Position numbers and translations under genes: made by a program
The notes under the pieces: model-generated
Database searches by the model: none
What the model was told of the DNA's origin: nothing
What the model saw: the letters and a program-made list of their open reading frames with translations, nothing else
Source of the DNA: Streptomyces phaeolivaceus
GTDB taxonomy: Bacteria > Actinomycetota > Actinomycetes > Streptomycetales > Streptomycetaceae
Assembly: GCF_009184865.1 (NCBI RefSeq)
Contig: NZ_CP045096.1
Span: 1,426,001 to 1,490,000 of the forward strand
DNA: 64,000 nt
Direction: 5' to 3'
Shown: positions 57,229 through 64,000 of the stretch, piece by piece
Layout of the letters: every line of letters starts with the position of its first letter
Numbering within the stretch: the stretch's first letter is position 1

Positions 57229-58299
57229 TCACGCCCCGAACAGGTCCTGTTGTCCGTTTCCGCCGGTCGTAGCGCGTGGCGGGGTGAGTCCGAGGTGGGT
57301 CCAGGCGGCGGGTGTCGCGACCCGGCCGCGGGGGGTCCGGGCGAGCAGTCCCTCGCGGACGAGGAAGGGTTCGGCGACCTCTTCGACGGTCTCGCGCTCC
57401 TCCCCCACGGCGACCGCGAGCGTGGACAGACCGACCGGTCCGCCGCCGAAGAGCTTGAGCAGGGCTTCGAGGACGCCACGGTCGAGGCGGTCGAGGCCGC
57501 GGGCGTCCACCTCGTAGACCGCGAGGGCGGCCCCGGCGATGTCGCGGGTGATGAAGCCGTCGGCCTTGACCTGCGCGTAGTCCCGTACGCGGCGCAGCAG
57601 TCGGTTGGCGATACGGGGCGTGCCGCGGGAACGGCCGGCGATCTCGGCGGCGCCGTCCGTGTCGATCTCGACGTCGAGGAGGTTCGCCGAGCGGTGGATG
57701 ACGCGCTCCAGCTCGGCGGGTTCGTAGAACTCCATGTGCGCGGTGAAGCCGAAGCGGTCGCGCAACGGCGGCGGCAGCAGTCCCGCGCGCGTGGTGGCGC
57801 CGACCAGGGTGAAGGGCGGCAGTTCCAGGGGGATCGCGGCGGCGCCGGGGCCCTTGCCGACGATCACGTCGACGCGGAAGTCCTCCATCGCCATGTACAG
57901 CATCTCCTCGGCGGGCCGGGACATGCGGTGGATCTCGTCGAGGAAGAGGACCTCGCCCTCCTGGAGGGAGGAGAGGATCGCGGCGAGGTCGCCGGCGTGC
58001 TGGATGGCGGGGCCGGAAGTGATGCGGATGGGGGCGCCCATCTCGGCCGCGATGATCATCGAGAGGGTGGTCTTGCCGAGGCCCGGGGCGCCGGAGAGCA
58101 GGACGTGGTCGGCGGTGGCCCCGCGCGCGCGTGCCGCCCGCAGCACCAGGTCGAGCTGTTCGCGGACCTTCTCCTGACCGATGAACTCGCCCAGGTCCTT
58201 GGGGCGCAGGGCGGCCTCGACGGCCTGGTCCTCACGGTCGGCGACGGAGCCCACCAGCCGGTCGGGGGCGGTGTCGTCGGTCGTGTCGTCCCAGTTCAT
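57229..58299 (-). CDS. ruvB: Holliday junction DNA helicase RuvB
   Basis: 356 aa. AAA+ motor that drives branch migration with RuvA. Walker [10 protein letters not shown] (about 69-77), Walker B FLDEIHRM, sensor GATTRAG and the C-terminal winged helix ([22 protein letters not shown]) are all present. ATG 58299. Third in ruvC-ruvA-ruvB; 95 nt after ruvA. Confidence 0.97.
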   Translation of the reverse strand: MNWDDTTDDTAPDRLVGSVADREDQAVEAALRPKDLGEFIGQEKVREQLDLVLRAARARGATADHVLLSGAPGLGKTTLSMIIAAEMGAPIRITSGPAIQHAGDLAAILSSLQEGEVLFLDEIHRMSRPAEEMLYMAMEDFRVDVIVGKGPGAAAIPLELPPFTLVGATTRAGLLPPPLRDRFGFTAHMEFYEPAELERVIHRSANLLDVEIDTDGAAEIAGRSRGTPRIANRLLRRVRDYAQVKADGFITRDIAGAALAVYEVDARGLDRLDRGVLEALLKLFGGGPVGLSTLAVAVGEERETVEEVAEPFLVREGLLARTPRGRVATPAAWTHLGLTPPRATTGGNGQQDLFGA

Positions 58300-58394
58300 T
58301 GCGTGTGCCTCGGGGTCGCGGTCGGAGGGGCGGGGTGGAGTGGAGTGGCGTGGCGTGGGGCTGCGGGGAGAGCTTCGGTACGGGGGTGCGGCGG

Positions 58395-59000
58395 TCAGCG
58401 GGTTCTGTTGAGGGTCTGGAGGGCGGCCTTCAGCAACTGGCCCACCTGGGGGGCGCCTTGGGCGGCCTCCGCCTGGGGGGCCACGGCCGACACGGCCTCG
58501 TCGGCCTCGCGGGTGGCGTACCCGAGGCCGATCAGGGCGGCGTGCAGCTGGTCGCGCCAGCCCTGGGTGACCGGGGCGCCGATCGCGGGGGCGCCGACCG
58601 GCTCGCCGAGGCGATCCTTCAGCTCCAACAGCAGCTTCTGGGCGCCCTTCTTGCCGATGCCGGGGACGGCGATGAGCGCTTTCTCGTCACCGGTGGCGAC
58701 CGCTCGGCGCAGGGCGTCGGGGCTGTGCACCCCGAGCATCGCCTGGGCCAGGCGCGGGCCGACGCCGCTGGCGGTCTGGAGCAGTTCGAAGACCTGGCGC
58801 TCGTCGTCGTCCGCGAAGCCGTAGAGGGTGAGCGAGTCCTCGCGGACGACGAGGGAGGTGGCGAGCCTGGCCGGCTGTCCCTTGCGCAGCCCGGAGAGGG
58901 TGGTGGGCGTGCACTGGACCGCGATGCCGATCCCGCCCACCTCGACCACGGCGGAGTCCGGGGCGAGGGCGGCGACCGGGCCGCTGACGAAGGCGATCAT
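58395..59000 (-). CDS. ruvA: Holliday junction DNA-binding protein RuvA
   Basis: 201 aa. N-terminal OB fold ([25 protein letters not shown] opening region), two HhH motifs ([29 protein letters not shown]) and a C-terminal RuvB-binding domain. Tetramers hold the four-way junction. ATG 59000 overlaps the ruvC stop by 4 nt. Confidence 0.96.
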   Translation of the reverse strand: MIAFVSGPVAALAPDSAVVEVGGIGIAVQCTPTTLSGLRKGQPARLATSLVVREDSLTLYGFADDDERQVFELLQTASGVGPRLAQAMLGVHSPDALRRAVATGDEKALIAVPGIGKKGAQKLLLELKDRLGEPVGAPAIGAPVTQGWRDQLHAALIGLGYATREADEAVSAVAPQAEAAQGAPQVGQLLKAALQTLNRTR

Positions 59001-59536
59001 GCCGTACGGCCTTTCGATGCTTTGGCTGTGTGCAGGGCGACGGCCTGCTGGAGGCGGTTCTGCGCGGGGGCCCGCCAGATGTGGCAGATGGCGAGGGCGA
59101 GGGCGTCGGCGGCATCCGCCGGTTTCGGGGGTGCGTCGAGCCGGAGGAGCCGGGTGACCATGGCGCCGACCTGGGCCTTGTCGGCACGGCCGCTGCCGGT
59201 GACGGCGGCCTTCACCTCGCTGGGGGTGTGCAGGGCGACGGGGATGCCGCGCCGGGCGGCGCACAGCATGGCGACGGCGCCGGCCTGGGCGGTACCCATC
59301 ACCGTCCGTACGTTGTGCTGGCTGAACACCCGCTCCACGGCGACGAATTCGGGGCGGTGCTCGTCGAGCCACTGCTCGACGCCCTGCTCGATCGCGACAA
59401 GGCGGAGCCCCAACTCCGCGTCGGCGGGCGTCCGGACGACCCCGACGCCGACCATGGTGAGCTGCCGTCCGGCGACGCCCTCGACGACACCCACGCCACA
59501 CCGCGTGAGTCCGGGGTCCACCCCGAGTACGCGCAC
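58997..59536 (-). CDS. ruvC: Crossover junction endodeoxyribonuclease RuvC
   Basis: 179 aa from GTG 59536 ([14 protein letters not shown]). Resolves Holliday junctions. RNase H-fold acidic residues D7 and E68 (VAVERVF) are in place and the last pair lies in [14 protein letters not shown] 59536 is chosen over GTGs at 59539 and 59551 because GGGAGGGGGC sits just upstream at good spacing. First gene of the ruvCAB operon, 118 nt after yebC, separated by a perfect hairpin. Confidence 0.95.
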   Translation of the reverse strand: MRVLGVDPGLTRCGVGVVEGVAGRQLTMVGVGVVRTPADAELGLRLVAIEQGVEQWLDEHRPEFVAVERVFSQHNVRTVMGTAQAGAVAMLCAARRGIPVALHTPSEVKAAVTGSGRADKAQVGAMVTRLLRLDAPPKPADAADALALAICHIWRAPAQNRLQQAVALHTAKASKGRTA

Positions 59537-59595
59537 CACGCCCCCTCCCACTCGATCGCCTGTCCGTGCAGGCTATCTGTTGCCACCGACAACGG

Positions 59596-59630
59596 CGGCG
59601 GGCCGGTGGGTGTGTCCCACCGGCCCGCCG
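59596..59630 (-). terminator. yebC terminator
   Basis: CGGCGGGCCGGTGGG and its perfect complement, 15-bp arms with a TGTGT loop, 23 nt past the yebC stop. Confidence 0.9.
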
Positions 59631-59653
59631 GATCCGCTCGGTTCGCGGCAGCG

Positions 59654-60406
59654 CTACGCGTCGACCTTGGCCATCACGTCGTCGCTGACGTCGAAGTTGG
59701 CGAAGACGTTCTGCACGTCGTCGCTGTCCTCCAGCGCGTCGATCAGCTTGAAGATCTTCCGGGCGCCGTCCTCGTCCAGCTCGACCTGCATGGTCGGGAC
59801 GAAGTTGGCCTCGGCGGAGTCGTAGTCGAGCCCGGCCTCCTGGAGGGAGGTACGGACCGCGACCAGGTCGGTGGCCTCGCTGAGCACCTCGAAGGACTCG
59901 CCCAGGTCGTTGACCTCCTCGGCGCCCGCGTCGAGCACGACCTCCAGGACGTCGTCCTCGGACAGCTCGCCCTTGGGGACGATCACGACGCCCTTGCGGT
60001 GGAAGAGGTACGAGACGGAGCCCGGGTCGGCCATCGAGCCGCCGTTGCGGGTCATGGCGACACGGACGTCGGAGGCGGCGCGGTTGCGGTTGTCGGTGAG
60101 GCACTCGATGAGCACCGCGACGCCGTTCGGGCCGTAGCCCTCGTACATGATCGTCTCGTAGTCGGCGCCACCGGCCTCAAGACCACCGCCGCGCTTGACC
60201 GCGGAGTCGATGTTCTTGTTCGGGACCGACTGCTTCTTCGCCTTCTGGATGGCGTCGAAGAGAGTCGGGTTGCCCTCGATGTCGACGCCGCCCATCCGGG
60301 CCGCGACCTCGATGTTCTTGATGAGCTTCGCGAAGAGCTTGCCGCGCTTGGCGTCGATCACGGCCTTCTTGTGCTTCGTCGTAGCCCATTTAGAGTGGCC
60401 GGACAT
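59654..60406 (-). CDS. yebC: YebC/PmpR-family protein
   Basis: 250 aa, three-domain acidic protein. Seen: [22 protein letters not shown] start and [19 protein letters not shown]. Long called a transcriptional regulator; recent work on relatives points to a role on the ribosome at polyproline stalls. ATG 60406. Between pdxT and ruvC, a conserved actinobacterial order. Confidence 0.95.
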   Translation of the reverse strand: MSGHSKWATTKHKKAVIDAKRGKLFAKLIKNIEVAARMGGVDIEGNPTLFDAIQKAKKQSVPNKNIDSAVKRGGGLEAGGADYETIMYEGYGPNGVAVLIECLTDNRNRAASDVRVAMTRNGGSMADPGSVSYLFHRKGVVIVPKGELSEDDVLEVVLDAGAEEVNDLGESFEVLSEATDLVAVRTSLQEAGLDYDSAEANFVPTMQVELDEDGARKIFKLIDALEDSDDVQNVFANFDVSDDVMAKVDA

Positions 60407-60454
60407 CTGCCTGTCTCCTTCGCGTTACCCAACTCCGTACGAACCCCAGAGATC

Positions 60455-61063
60455 CTACAAGGACTCCGCCGCCCGGTTCGCGCGCACCATATCGACGAAC
60501 AGCGCGTGCAGCCGGTGGTCGCCGGTCAGCTCCGGGTGGAACGACGTGGCGAGGGCGTTGCCCTGGCGTACGGCGACGATGTGGCCGTCGTGCTCGGCCA
60601 GCACCTCGGTCTCCGCGCCCACGGACTCGACCCAGGGGGCGCGGATGAAGACGCCCTCCACGGGGTCGCCCTCGACGCCCTTGACGGCGACGGCCGCCTC
60701 GAAGGACTCGTTCTGGCGGCCGAACGCGTTGCGGCGCACGATCATGTCGATGCCGCCGATGGTCTCCTGCCCCGAGCGCGGGTCGAGGATCTTGTCGGCG
60801 AGCATGATCAGGCCGGCGCAGGTGCCGTAGACGGGCAGACCGGCGCGCACGCGCGCGCGGAGGGGCTCCATCACGCCGAAGAGGACGGCCAGTTTGGAGA
60901 TGGTGGTGGACTCGCCGCCGGGGAGGACGAGGCCGTCCACCTCGGCGAGTTCCTCGGGGCGCCGCACCGGCCTGGCCACGGCGTCGGCCGCGGCCAGGGC
61001 GACGAGGTGCTCCCGTACGTCGCCCTGGAGGGCCAGGACGCCTATGACGGGGGTGTCGCTCAT
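60455..61063 (-). CDS. pdxT: Pyridoxal 5'-phosphate synthase glutaminase subunit
   Basis: 202 aa. Class I glutaminase that supplies ammonia to Pdx[13 protein letters not shown] at the N-terminus, nucleophile in [18 protein letters not shown], and the His/Glu pair in SFHPELTGD are present. ATG 61063 begins 6 nt after the pdxS stop, so the two subunits are co-expressed. Confidence 0.97.
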   Translation of the reverse strand: MSDTPVIGVLALQGDVREHLVALAAADAVARPVRRPEELAEVDGLVLPGGESTTISKLAVLFGVMEPLRARVRAGLPVYGTCAGLIMLADKILDPRSGQETIGGIDMIVRRNAFGRQNESFEAAVAVKGVEGDPVEGVFIRAPWVESVGAETEVLAEHDGHIVAVRQGNALATSFHPELTGDHRLHALFVDMVRANRAAESL

Positions 61064-61069
61064 GGGTGC

Positions 61070-61987
61070 TTACCAGCCCCGGTTCGCGTAGCGCTCGGCC
61101 TCGGGGAGGGTGTCGCAGTTGATGCCGACCATGGCCTCGCCCAGGTTGCGGGAGGCGTCCGCGATGATCTTCGGGTCGTCGTAGAAGGTGGTGGCCTTCA
61201 CGATGGCGGCGGCGCGCTTGGCGGGGTCGCCGGACTTGAAGATGCCGGAGCCGACGAAGACGCCCTCGGCACCGAGCTGGCGCATCAGCGCGGCGTCGGC
61301 CGGGGTGGCCACACCGCCGGCGGAGAACAGCACCACCGGGAGCTTGCCCAGCTCGGCGACCTCCTTGACGATCTCGTACGGGGCGCGCAGCTCCTTGGCG
61401 GCGGCGTACAGCTCGTTGTTGTCGAAGCCGCGCAGCTTGGCGATCTCGTTCTTGATCTGGCGCAGGTGGCGGACGGCCTCGACGACGTTGCCGGTACCGG
61501 CCTCGCCCTTGGAACGGATCATGGCCGCGCCCTCGGCGATACGGCGCAGGGCCTCGCCGAGGTTGGTGGCACCGCAGACGAAGGGGGTGGTGAAGGCCCA
61601 CTTGTCGGAGTGGTTGACCTCGTCGGCCGGGGTGAGGACCTCGGACTCGTCGATGTAGTCGACGCCGAGGGACTGCAGGACCTGGGCCTCGACGAAGTGG
61701 CCGATGCGGGACTTGGCCATGACCGGGATGGAGACGGCCTCGATGATGCCCTCGATCATGTCCGGGTCGGACATCCGGGCCACGCCGCCGTCCTTGCGGA
61801 TGTCCGCGGGGACGCGCTCCAGGGCCATGACGGCGACCGCGCCCGCGTCCTCGGCGATCTTGGCCTGCTCGGCGTTGACGACGTCCATGATCACACCGCC
61901 CTTGAGCTGCTCGGCCATGCCGCGCTTCACGCGCGCGGTGCCGGTCTCGGGGGTCTGGGCGGTGGGGTTGGAGAGCGTGCTGGACAC
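61070..61987 (-). CDS. pdxS: Pyridoxal 5'-phosphate synthase lyase subunit
   Basis: 305 aa. TIM-barrel enzyme making PLP from ribose 5-phosphate, glyceraldehyde 3-phosphate and ammonia. Seen: [18 protein letters not shown], the phosphate-binding [14 protein letters not shown] and [16 protein letters not shown] 61987 has GAGGT eight bases upstream. First of pdxS-pdxT. Upstream lie a spaced direct repeat (62047-62064) and the 129-bp inverted-repeat element. Confidence 0.97.
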   Translation of the reverse strand: MSSTLSNPTAQTPETGTARVKRGMAEQLKGGVIMDVVNAEQAKIAEDAGAVAVMALERVPADIRKDGGVARMSDPDMIEGIIEAVSIPVMAKSRIGHFVEAQVLQSLGVDYIDESEVLTPADEVNHSDKWAFTTPFVCGATNLGEALRRIAEGAAMIRSKGEAGTGNVVEAVRHLRQIKNEIAKLRGFDNNELYAAAKELRAPYEIVKEVAELGKLPVVLFSAGGVATPADAALMRQLGAEGVFVGSGIFKSGDPAKRAAAIVKATTFYDDPKIIADASRNLGEAMVGINCDTLPEAERYANRGW

Positions 61988-62046
61988 GGGTTTTACCTCG
62001 CTCGGGAAGGGGGTTTCTGCAATCACCGAGGAAACGCGAGGGGTGC

Positions 62047-62064
62047 GGGCCACTGCAAGGGCCA
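62047..62064 (-). promoter_or_regulatory. Spaced direct repeat before pdxS, candidate regulator site
   Basis: TGGCCC twice with 6 nt between (minus strand), 12-bp periodic, about 60-77 bp upstream of pdxS. MocR-type PdxR regulators often bind direct repeats near pdxST; no pdxR gene is in the window, so this is tentative. Confidence 0.3.
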
Positions 62065-62111
62065 ATGGGGAGGCGGTGGATCGTTTTTGTGGGGTGATGG
62101 TCATCTGCGGC

Positions 62112-62240
62112 CCGGTGGGGGCTGGTCGCGCAGTTCCCCGCGCCCCTGAAAAAGCAGGGGCTGCGCCCCGTGCTTTTTCGGCCCGAAAGGGCCGTAGGCC
62201 CTCAAGAGGCGCGGGGACCTGCGCGACCAGGCCCCACCGG
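62112..62240. repeat. 129-bp long inverted repeat built from two dispersed-repeat copies
   Basis: Left arm 62112-62144 and right arm 62208-62240 are 33 nt each, matching at 31 positions; each contains the repeat core (62126-62144 and, inverted with one change, 62208-62226). The 63-nt centre adds smaller stems: CCCCTG/CAGGGG, AAAAAGCA/TGCTTTTT, GGCCC-GAAA-GGGCC and AGGGCC-GTA-GGCCCT. The RNA would be highly structured. Could act as terminator of the 62291 gene. Confidence 0.85.
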
Positions 62241-62290
62241 ACCCGCGGTCGCAAACGAACCCGCGCCCCCGAGCCACTAGGTGCCCCAAG

Positions 62291-62836
62291 TCACGATGTG
62301 GCCCGGTCGGCCACCGCCGTCGGTGGCTCGTCGTCCATCTCGAAGGCCATCGGAAACGGCGCGTGCCCGGCGAGCCGGAACCAGCGGACCTTGCGGTGAC
62401 GCCGCAACGCCCGCGCCGCCCGCACCGCGTCGTTGTGGAAGCGCCGAGCCATCGGCACGCGCCGAACGGCCTGCGCCAGCTCGTTCGCGGCGTCCTCCCC
62501 GCCCGGCGCCTCACGCACCACCTCCACCTGCTGCGCGTCCGCGAACACGGCCCGGAGTGCCTGGCTCAGCTCGCTCTCGGCGACCTCGCGCTGCTCCTCC
62601 TCGGCCTGCCGCGCCGCGTGCGCCGCCTCGTAGAGGACGATCGAGGCGGCGGGGTCCAGCACCCCGGAGGTGGCCAGTTCCTGGGCGACCGACGCCCGGC
62701 GCAGCAGCTGCGCGTCGAGCGCGGCGCGGGCGGCGTCGATGCGCGCGTGCAGCCGGTCCAGACGTCCCGCGGTCCAGCTCAGGTAGAGACCGATCGCGAA
62801 GAGGACGACCGCGATCCAGATCAGTGTCGAAGTCAC
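62291..62836 (-). CDS. LemA-like membrane protein
   Basis: 181 aa from GTG 62836. One N-terminal membrane helix (LIWIAVVLFAIGLYLSW, about 5-21), then a helical domain: RLDRLHARIDAARAALDAQLLRR and ARRFHNDAVRAARALRRHRK correspond in position to the LemA core (a Q.QRR helix and the RRxYNxAVxxYN helix), followed by LAGHAPFPMAFEMDDEP like the LemA end. Function unknown. Conserved between pimA and pdxS in Streptomyces, from memory. Ends about 50 nt before the long inverted repeat. Confidence 0.65.
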   Translation of the reverse strand: MTSTLIWIAVVLFAIGLYLSWTAGRLDRLHARIDAARAALDAQLLRRASVAQELATSGVLDPAASIVLYEAAHAARQAEEEQREVAESELSQALRAVFADAQQVEVVREAPGGEDAANELAQAVRRVPMARRFHNDAVRAARALRRHRKVRWFRLAGHAPFPMAFEMDDEPPTAVADRATS

Positions 62837-62891
62837 GGGCGGCAAGGCTACTACCGGCCCCCGCGCGCCCCCGGCCGACCCGGCTGCCCCC

Positions 62892-64000
62892 TCAGTCCCG
62901 GGCGAACCCCAGCCGCGCCCGCAATCCGGCCCGTTCGTCCGCCGCCACGGAGGCCGCGCCCTCCGTGACCGTCTCGTAGACACCGAGGATGTCGGCGCCG
63001 ACGGTCGACCAGTCGAAGCGGCGGACATGCGCGCTGCCGCGTTCGCGCAGCTCGGCGCGGCGGGCCGGGTCGCCGAGCAGACGTACGGCGGCCGTCGCGA
63101 GGGCGTCCGCGTCCTCGTTGGCGAACAGCTCGCCCGCGCCGCCCTGGTCGAGGACCTGGGCGAAGGCGTCGAGGTCGGAGGCGAGGACGGGCGCCCCGGC
63201 GGACATCGCCTCGACCAGGATGATGCCGAAGCTCTCGCCGCCGGTGTTGGGGGCAACGTAGACGTCGACGCTGCGCAGGAAGCGGGCCTTGTCCTCGTCG
63301 CTGACCATGCCGAGGAACTCGACGCGGGAGCGCAGTTCCTTGGGCAGTGTCTCGACGGCCTCCTCCTCGTCCCCGCGTCCGGCGACCAGCAGCCGGGTGC
63401 GGGGGCGCTCGGCGAAGATCCTCGGCAGGGCCTTCATCAGCACCGGCAGCCCCTTGCGGGGCTCGTCGATACGGCCGACGAAGCCGAGAGTGTCGCCCTG
63501 CCAGTCGGGGTTGGGCTTGGCACGGGCGAAGAAGTCGACGTCGACGCCGTTCGGGATGACGACCGCGTCGCCGCCCAGGTGTTCGACGAGGGTGCGGCGG
63601 GCGTACTCGCTCACCGCGATCCGCGCGCTGATCTTCTCCAGGGCGGGCTGGAGGATCGGGTAGGCCGCGATCATCGCCCGGGAGCGCGGGTTGGAGGTGT
63701 GGAAGGTGGCGACGATCGGTCCCTGCGCGGCCCAGCAGGCCAGCAGGCCGAGCGACGGGGAGGCCGGCTCATGGATGTGGATCACGTCGAAGGTGCCGTC
63801 GTGCAGCCAGCGCCGTACCCGGGCGGCCGACAGGAAGCCGAAGTTCAGCCGGGCCACCGAGCCGTTGTAGGGCACGGGGACCGCGCGGCCCGCGGAGACG
63901 ACGTACGGGGGCAGGGGGGTGTCGTCGTCGGCGGGGGCGAGCACCGACACCTCGTGGCCGAGGCGGATGAGGTGGTCGGCCAGGTCGCGGATGTGGAACT
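62892..64000 (-). CDS. pimA: Phosphatidylinositol mannosyltransferase PimA-like, 5' end outside the window
   Basis: At least 369 codons; the reading frame stays open to the right edge (ending ...FHIRDLADHLIRLGHEVSVLAP at the N-terminal side), so only about the first 15-20 residues are missing. GT-B fold, GT4 family. Seen: HIHEPASPSLG, the nucleotide-sugar site GRIDEPRKGL, and the E-x7-E motif region ESFGIILVEAM. PimA adds the first mannose to phosphatidylinositol on the inner face of the membrane. Downstream is the LemA-like gene. Confidence 0.9.
   Translation of the reverse strand, partial: FHIRDLADHLIRLGHEVSVLAPADDDTPLPPYVVSAGRAVPVPYNGSVARLNFGFLSAARVRRWLHDGTFDVIHIHEPASPSLGLLACWAAQGPIVATFHTSNPRSRAMIAAYPILQPALEKISARIAVSEYARRTLVEHLGGDAVVIPNGVDVDFFARAKPNPDWQGDTLGFVGRIDEPRKGLPVLMKALPRIFAERPRTRLLVAGRGDEEEAVETLPKELRSRVEFLGMVSDEDKARFLRSVDVYVAPNTGGESFGIILVEAMSAGAPVLASDLDAFAQVLDQGGAGELFANEDADALATAAVRLLGDPARRAELRERGSAHVRRFDWSTVGADILGVYETVTEGAASVAADERAGLRARLGFARD

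Larger units (their letters stand above)
61988..62290. other. 303-bp region between pimA-side gene and pdxS
   Basis: Contains the long inverted repeat (62112-62240), the direct repeat at 62047-62064, and the pdxS promoter, which I could not place. No gene seen. Confidence 0.5.

Overview
The window is a 64 kb piece of a high-GC actinobacterial chromosome, almost certainly Streptomyces. Base composition, codon use and several lineage markers agree: bldD with a c-di-GMP signature at the residue numbers known from S. coelicolor, the integration host factor sIHF, a two-domain GuaB1, a pyr operon containing a PH-like membrane protein, and pimA. From memory the gene order matches the S. coelicolor SCO1461-SCO1525 core segment. 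It is core genome, not a biosynthetic cluster; no tRNA, rRNA, CRISPR array or prophage was seen.

Layout. 1-10 kb: start of an amino-acid permease, guaB1, a lone barstar-like gene, a SorC/DeoR-type regulator, rpe, an MMPL exporter (+), rsmB-fmt, and a small HTH gene (+). 10-16 kb: priA (motor motifs lost), metK, coaBC, rpoZ, gmk, sIHF. 17-27 kb: the pyrimidine operon pyrR-pyrB-pyrC-(PH-like)-carA-carB-pyrD-pyrF, all on the minus strand, many genes overlapping by 4-8 nt, with a PyrR-type RNA hairpin beside the pyrR ribosome binding site and a hairpin terminator between carB and pyrD. 27-28 kb: bldD (+), divergent from pyrR, with its own operator and a strong terminator. 28-38 kb: efp-nusB, an odd M24 peptidase, a proline-rich P-loop protein, and the shikimate genes aroE-aroC-aroK-aroB. 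A TnpB-only IS200/IS605-like element sits between aroK and aroB. 36-43 kb: alaS-ruvX-mltG-aroE chain, two small membrane proteins, rpsD. 43-50 kb: rarA, a VKOR-like protein, MBL hydrolase-hisS, a cyclophilin (+) and a DUF349 protein (+). 50-60 kb: relA, apt, secF-secD-yajC, ruvB-ruvA-ruvC, yebC. 60-64 kb: pdxT-pdxS, a LemA-like membrane protein and the 3' part of pimA.

Most genes are on the minus strand and form tight translationally coupled blocks: nucleotide synthesis, shikimate pathway, Sec translocon accessory proteins, Holliday-junction processing, vitamin B6. Plus-strand genes are islands (MMPL, HTH protein, bldD, tnpB, cyclophilin, DUF349), usually closed by perfect GC-rich hairpins.

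Most worth a second look: (1) the TnpB element at the aroK/aroB junction, flanked by a 13-bp imperfect direct repeat that doubles the aroB ribosome binding site, with a possible guide-RNA end reading into aroK; (2) a family of intergenic repeats with core TCGCGCAGTTCCCCGCGCC, five clear copies plus a diverged one, two of them forming the arms of a 129-bp inverted repeat before pdxS; (3) RNA-level control candidates at pyrR, at the permease start and before rpsD; (4) proteins with altered active sites or low-complexity domains (PriA, M24 peptidase, MltG, SecD).
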